DNA of 64,000 nucleotides from Modestobacter italicus (GTDB taxonomy: Bacteria; Actinomycetota; Actinomycetes; Mycobacteriales; Geodermatophilaceae): NCBI RefSeq assembly GCF_000306785.1, contig NC_017955.1:3410001-3474000 (forward strand). The letters run 5' to 3'. Within the stretch, counting starts at the first letter, position 1. Each line of letters opens with the position of its first letter. The position numbers were made by a program, and so were the translations under genes. The notes under the pieces are model-generated. The model did not search any database, was not told where the DNA came from, and worked only from the letters and a program-made list of their open reading frames with translations. Below, piece by piece: positions 59,890 through 64,000 of this stretch.

Positions 59890-62800
59890 TCAGTGGCCGG
59901 AGCTTCCGGGGCTGGAGTGCCACAGCTTCCTCGGCGGGCCGGCTGCCGCGCGGCGGGCGGCCGTCGCGGCGTCCTCGCCGGCCGGCTTGATGTCGGCGTA
60001 GGGCGACATCCGGAACCCGGTCGGGTGCACCAGCACCGGCCGCACCACCACCGGGCGCGGACCGTGCGAGGCGGCCGCCCCGGCGATCGCCTGCTCGGTG
60101 TAGCCGCCCGGGGCCGCCATCAGCTCGGCGACCGCGGCCAGCCCGCCGGTCTCCCACGCCTCGTGCAGCGCCGGCAGCTCCCACGCCCCGGTGGCCCGCA
60201 TCGACACCCCGCGCGGCCCCGTCCGGCGCATCACCCCGCGGACCACCAGCAGCCAGGAGTGGAAGACCGTCGCGGCGTACGGGCCCTGCACGTCCTCGAA
60301 GAAGGTCGAGTCCGCGCACCCGGTGCCGTCGTCGAGGGTCACGAACACCACCCGCCGGCCGGACCGGATCGGCGGGGTCTGGGTGGCCACCTTCACCCCG
60401 CCGACCAGCACCTCGGCCCCGCTGCGGCAGCCCAGCAGCTCACCGGCGGGCACCGCACCGAGCGCGGCGAGGAACGGCCGGTAGAACTCCACGACGTGCC
60501 GGCTGGCGTCCAGCCCGAGCACCTCCAGCTCGGCCCGCACCCGCTCGGCGTCGGTGAACTCCGGCAGCCCGGAGCTGACGAACTCCGGCATCACGCCCCC
60601 GGCCCCGGGGTCGTCGAACAGCCCCGGCTCCTCGTCCGGGCCGGTGCCGGCGCCGAACAGCTCCAGCCCGAGCTGCCCGGTGCTGCTCGCCCGGGCGCCG
60701 CTGCGGCTCCAGCGGTCCAGCTCGCCGATCTGCAGCAGCAGGTCGCGGCGGGTCAGCTGCTCCCGCCGGCGGGTCGGCCGGCCGCCCTCGCTGTCGCGCA
60801 CCCCGAAGCCGTAGACGGAGTCGAAGCCGCCGGCGAGCACCAGCCGCTCCACCACCGGCCGGGACACCTTCGCCCGGTTCCAGAAGTCGGCGAGCGAGCG
60901 GTAGGGCTGACCGGCGACGACCCGGGCGACCTCGTCGTCGGTGATGCCCTTGACGTCGGCCAGCGACAGCCGGATGCCGTACCGCCCCGGGTCGGGCATC
61001 GACGCCGGCATCCAGCCCGGCCGCGGCCGGGTGCCGTCGTCCTCCTCCTCGGGGGCCTCGGCCACCTGCTCGACCCGGTAGCTGCCGACCGAGGCGTTCA
61101 CGTCCAGCCCCAGCACCCGCACCCCGAAGTTGCGGGCGTCGTCGAGGATCAGCCGCTTGGGGTACATGCCCGGGTCGTGGGTGAGCACCCCGGCGAGGAA
61201 GGCCGCGGTGTGGTGGGTCTTCAGCCAGGCCGACTGGTAGGTGGGCAGCGCGAACGCCGCGGCGTGGGCCTTGCAGAAGCCGAAGGAGCCGAAGGCGACC
61301 AGCACCTCCCACACCTTCTCCACCACCTCGACGGCGAAGCCCTCCTCCAGCGCCCGGGGGGCGAACCAGGCCTTCACCTCGGGGTGCGCGTCCTTCTCCC
61401 CCAGCGCCCGGCGCACCTCGTCGGCCTCGGCCAGCGAGCAGCCGGTCATCGCGGCCACGATCATCAGCACCTGCTCGTGGAAGACCACCACCCCGGCGGT
61501 CTGCTCCAGCGCCGGCTGCAGCGCCGGGTGCAGGTACACCGGGTCGCGCCAGCCGTTCCGGGCCATCAGGAACGGGGTGACCATGTCGCTCTTGACCGGG
61601 CCGGGCCGGAACAGCGAGATGTCGACGATGAGGTCCTCGAAGGTCTGCGGACCGAACTTGCCGACCAGCTCGCGCTGCCCCGGGGACTCGATCTGGAACA
61701 TGCCCAGCGTCCGGGTGCTGCGGATCAGCTCGAAGGTCGCCGGGTCGTCCCGGGGCACGGCGTCGATGTCGACCTGCTCCCCGTCGACCCGGGCCACCTC
61801 GTCCATCGCGTGCGCGATCGCCGACTGCATCCGGATGCCGAGCAGGTCCAGCTTGAGCAGCCCGAGCTCCTCGACGTCGTCCTTGTCGAACTGGCTCATC
61901 GGGTAGCCCAGGTAGCTGCTCTCCACCGGGGTGCGGTCCAGCAGCGTCGCGTCCGACAGCAGCACCCCGCACGGGTGCAGGGCGATGTGCCGGGGCAGCC
62001 CGTCGAGCCGGGCGACCAGGTCGAACAGCAGGTCCAGGTCACCGCTGCCGCCGCTGCGCCGGGAGCCCATCCGGCTGGCCCGCAGCTCCGGCAGGTCGCG
62101 CAGCGCGGCGTGCACCTGGTCGGCCCGGATGTGCGGGAACGCCTTGGCCACCGCGTCGACCTCCGCCGGCGGGAGCCCGAGGGCCGCCCCGACGTCGCGG
62201 ATCGCGTGCCGCACCCGGTAGGTGTCCATCATCGAGATGCAGCTGACCCGGTGCGCGCCGAACCGCGCGATCACCGCGTCGTAGACCTCCATCCGCCGGG
62301 CGGACTCGACGTCGATGTCGATGTCGGGCAGCTGGTGGCGCAGCGGGGAGAGGAAGCGCTCCATCAGCAGGCCGTAGCGGATCGGGTCGACGTCGGAGAT
62401 GCCCAGCAGGTAGGTGACCAGGCTGCCGGCCCCCGACCCGCGGGCCGCCGCCCGCACCCGCAGCTCCTTGATCAGCGCGACCACGTCGGCGACGGTGAGG
62501 AAGTAGGAGGGGTAGCCGAGCTGGTCGATGACCGCCAGCTCGTCCTCCAGCCGCTCGCGCACCGCGGCCGACGGGGTCATCGCCCGCCGGCCGAAGCCCG
62601 CCTCGCAGCGCGCCCGGAGCACCCCGGAGGGGCCCATCCCGCGCTCGGCCGCCGTGGTGACCACGTCGAGCTCGGGGTAGCGGACGGTGCCGATGCCCAG
62701 GTCGGCGCGGACGTCGACCGCGCACTGCTCGGCGATGCCGGCGGTGGTGGCCAGCAGCCGCCGGGCGGCGTCCCGGTCGGGGCCGGCCAGCTCCTCGGCG

Positions 62801-63627
62801 AGGTCGGCCATCTCCTTGCCCGACTTCAGGTACCCCTCGGCCGTGCGCCGGTCGACGTGCCGCTGCCCCAGCGGCACCAGCCGGCGGCTGGCGTCCAGCA
62901 CGTCGGCGGTGGGCGCGTCGAGGGCGTCGACGTAGCGGACCGCGTTGGTGAGCACCGCCGGCACCCCGGTCTCGGCGGCGAACCGCAGCAGCGCCTGGGC
63001 GCGGGACCGGTCGCCCTGGCCGCGGTGGTGCACCACCTCCAGGGCGAGCTGGCCGGGACCGAACACCGCCTGCCAGGCCGCCAACCGGGCGCGGGCCAGG
63101 TCGGCGTGGCCCTCCGCGAGCGCCCGGCCCACCGAGGACCCCGGCCCCAGCAGGGCCAGCAGCCCGGTGGCGTGCGCGGCGGCCAGCGGCAGCGAGCTGA
63201 CCGGCTCCCCGCGGGTGCCGCCCAGGTGGGTGGCGCTGGTCAGCCGGCACAGCGACGCCCAGCCGGCGCCGTCCTTGGCGAGGAAGGTGACCCGGGGCAG
63301 GCGCGGGTCGACGCTGGCGCCACCGCGGGCCGGTGCCCGGCGCCCGACCGGGTGCCGCGCCCGGTGCAGGTCGGCGGCCCGGACCCGACCCGGTTCGCCA
63401 CCGGCCACGGGGTCGACGGCGAGGTCGACCCCGAACAGCGGGCGGATCCCCGCCGCCCGGCAGGCGACGGCGAACTTCACCGCCCCGTACAGGCCGTCCC
63501 GGTCGGTCAGCGCCAGGGCGCCCATGCCGTGCTCGGCGGCCCGGGCGACGAGGTCGGCCGGGTGGTTGGCGCCGTGCCGCATCGAGTACCCGGACGCGAC
63601 GTGCAGGTGGACGAAGGGGTCGCTCAC
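59890..63627 (-). CDS. dnaE2: error-prone DNA polymerase DnaE2
   Basis: The second C-family polymerase, used with the ImuA'/ImuB partners for damage-induced mutagenesis in relatives. The 1245-residue protein has a PHP domain starting FVHLHVASGYSMRHGANHP, a palm with the catalytic aspartates in LPDIDIDVESARRMEVYDA near residue 435, and an OB fold near 1100 (VEVLVGGVKVATQTPPIRSG by position). GTG 63627 overlaps the HEPN gene by 4 bp. It lacks the tau-binding end of DnaE1. imuA' and imuB are not in the window, and its own promoter lies beyond the end. Confidence 0.95.
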   Translation of the reverse strand: MSDPFVHLHVASGYSMRHGANHPADLVARAAEHGMGALALTDRDGLYGAVKFAVACRAAGIRPLFGVDLAVDPVAGGEPGRVRAADLHRARHPVGRRAPARGGASVDPRLPRVTFLAKDGAGWASLCRLTSATHLGGTRGEPVSSLPLAAAHATGLLALLGPGSSVGRALAEGHADLARARLAAWQAVFGPGQLALEVVHHRGQGDRSRAQALLRFAAETGVPAVLTNAVRYVDALDAPTADVLDASRRLVPLGQRHVDRRTAEGYLKSGKEMADLAEELAGPDRDAARRLLATTAGIAEQCAVDVRADLGIGTVRYPELDVVTTAAERGMGPSGVLRARCEAGFGRRAMTPSAAVRERLEDELAVIDQLGYPSYFLTVADVVALIKELRVRAAARGSGAGSLVTYLLGISDVDPIRYGLLMERFLSPLRHQLPDIDIDVESARRMEVYDAVIARFGAHRVSCISMMDTYRVRHAIRDVGAALGLPPAEVDAVAKAFPHIRADQVHAALRDLPELRASRMGSRRSGGSGDLDLLFDLVARLDGLPRHIALHPCGVLLSDATLLDRTPVESSYLGYPMSQFDKDDVEELGLLKLDLLGIRMQSAIAHAMDEVARVDGEQVDIDAVPRDDPATFELIRSTRTLGMFQIESPGQRELVGKFGPQTFEDLIVDISLFRPGPVKSDMVTPFLMARNGWRDPVYLHPALQPALEQTAGVVVFHEQVLMIVAAMTGCSLAEADEVRRALGEKDAHPEVKAWFAPRALEEGFAVEVVEKVWEVLVAFGSFGFCKAHAAAFALPTYQSAWLKTHHTAAFLAGVLTHDPGMYPKRLILDDARNFGVRVLGLDVNASVGSYRVEQVAEAPEEEDDGTRPRPGWMPASMPDPGRYGIRLSLADVKGITDDEVARVVAGQPYRSLADFWNRAKVSRPVVERLVLAGGFDSVYGFGVRDSEGGRPTRRREQLTRRDLLLQIGELDRWSRSGARASSTGQLGLELFGAGTGPDEEPGLFDDPGAGGVMPEFVSSGLPEFTDAERVRAELEVLGLDASRHVVEFYRPFLAALGAVPAGELLGCRSGAEVLVGGVKVATQTPPIRSGRRVVFVTLDDGTGCADSTFFEDVQGPYAATVFHSWLLVVRGVMRRTGPRGVSMRATGAWELPALHEAWETGGLAAVAELMAAPGGYTEQAIAGAAASHGPRPVVVRPVLVHPTGFRMSPYADIKPAGEDAATAARRAAAGPPRKLWHSSPGSSGH

Positions 63628-64000
63628 GAACCCGAGCGCCCGGCCGGACGGCGGGAGCCCGAGCCCATCGACCGGAGGCGGGCCGGGGACTGCGGGGGCA
63701 CCGCCCGGCTGATCGACGTCTCGACGACGCCGAGGAAGGTGGCGACGTCGCGGACCAGGTCGTCGGCCTCCCGCTCGGTCACCGCGGAGGAGAGCCCGGC
63801 CTCGGCCGCGGCGCGCTTGGCCGCACCGGCGGCGAAGAACGCCGCCCACTCGCCCAGCTCGGGCGCGACCTGGCCGATGAGCACCCAGGCGCTGCGCGGT
63901 CGGCGGCGCCCCGGCTCGGGCTGGGTGCGGGCAGCCAGCACCGCGGCCGCGCCGCGGAGCGCGGCCAGGTGGGCGGTGGCGTAGCGCCAGCCGGCGTCGG
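63624..64000 (-). CDS. SAV_6107-type HEPN protein (partial)
   Basis: About 125 C-terminal residues are visible; the start is beyond the window end. The stretch RYATAHLAALRGAAAVLAAR and then SAWVLIGQVAPELGEWAAFF with AAGAAKRAAAEAGL match the actinobacterial HEPN family named for SAV_6107. HEPN domains often act as RNases or as toxin parts, but the RxxxxH motif was not seen in the visible part. It overlaps dnaE2 by 4 bp, so the two are co-expressed. This gene commonly lies next to dnaE2 or dinB in the group. Confidence 0.8.
   Translation of the reverse strand, partial: DAGWRYATAHLAALRGAAAVLAARTQPEPGRRRPRSAWVLIGQVAPELGEWAAFFAAGAAKRAAAEAGLSSAVTEREADDLVRDVATFLGVVETSISRAVPPQSPARLRSMGSGSRRPAGRSGS

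Overview
The window is very G+C-rich, densely coded DNA from an actinobacterium. The division and wall (dcw) cluster carries wag31 and sepF. MurE has the DNPR motif of meso-diaminopimelate users, and the SOS box is of the TCGAAC-N4-GTTCGA type. A DnaE1/DnaE2 pair and many GTG starts fit the same group. Gene content and order suggest Geodermatophilaceae (Blastococcus, Modestobacter or Geodermatophilus), but that family call is inference. There are no rRNA or tRNA genes, phage, insertion sequences or CRISPR arrays.

Layout. Positions 1-8164 hold an M28 peptidase (cut by the window start), hisH, an acetyltransferase, a SulP transporter with its MerR regulator, a small membrane protein and hisBCD, so the histidine genes are split. 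Positions 8247-13612 hold a LON-domain protein, a DUF2567 protein and the replicative polymerase dnaE1. Positions 13869-16730 hold an acetyltransferase, a CPBP protease, an RluD-type pseudouridine synthase and lspA. Positions 16967-23979 hold malate:quinone oxidoreductase, a cation/proton antiporter, a eukaryotic-like ileS and a membrane protein with a zinc-binding tail.

Positions 24095-45110 are the dcw cluster on the minus strand. In transcription order it reads mraZ, rsmH, ftsL-like, ftsI, murE, murF, mraY, murD, ftsW, murG, murC, ftsQ, an AhpD-like gene, ftsZ, a frameshifted pgeF, yggS, sepF, yggT, wag31. Most neighbours overlap by 4 bp (GTGA or ATGA). A three-repeat MraZ box lies upstream of mraZ. 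Divergent from it, 45355-50137 carries moxR, a DUF58 gene and a TgpA-like transglutaminase gene.

Positions 50315-64000 are more accessory: DUF3040, dinB under a perfect LexA box, and a four-gene operon (acyl-CoA dehydrogenase-like, PIG-L deacetylase, NodS-like methyltransferase, shortened glycosyltransferase). Next come an acidic GGAD-repeat peptide gene followed directly by a JmjC oxygenase and a sucrase/ferredoxin-like protein, then a phosphodiesterase, a methyltransferase, dnaE2 and a partial SAV_6107-type HEPN gene.

Two things stand out. A 58-bp hairpin element occurs seven times, always in the same orientation and 0-9 bases after a stop codon, with arms that differ between copies but stay complementary. 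The GGAD peptide, JmjC and ferredoxin genes look like a possible peptide-modification system.
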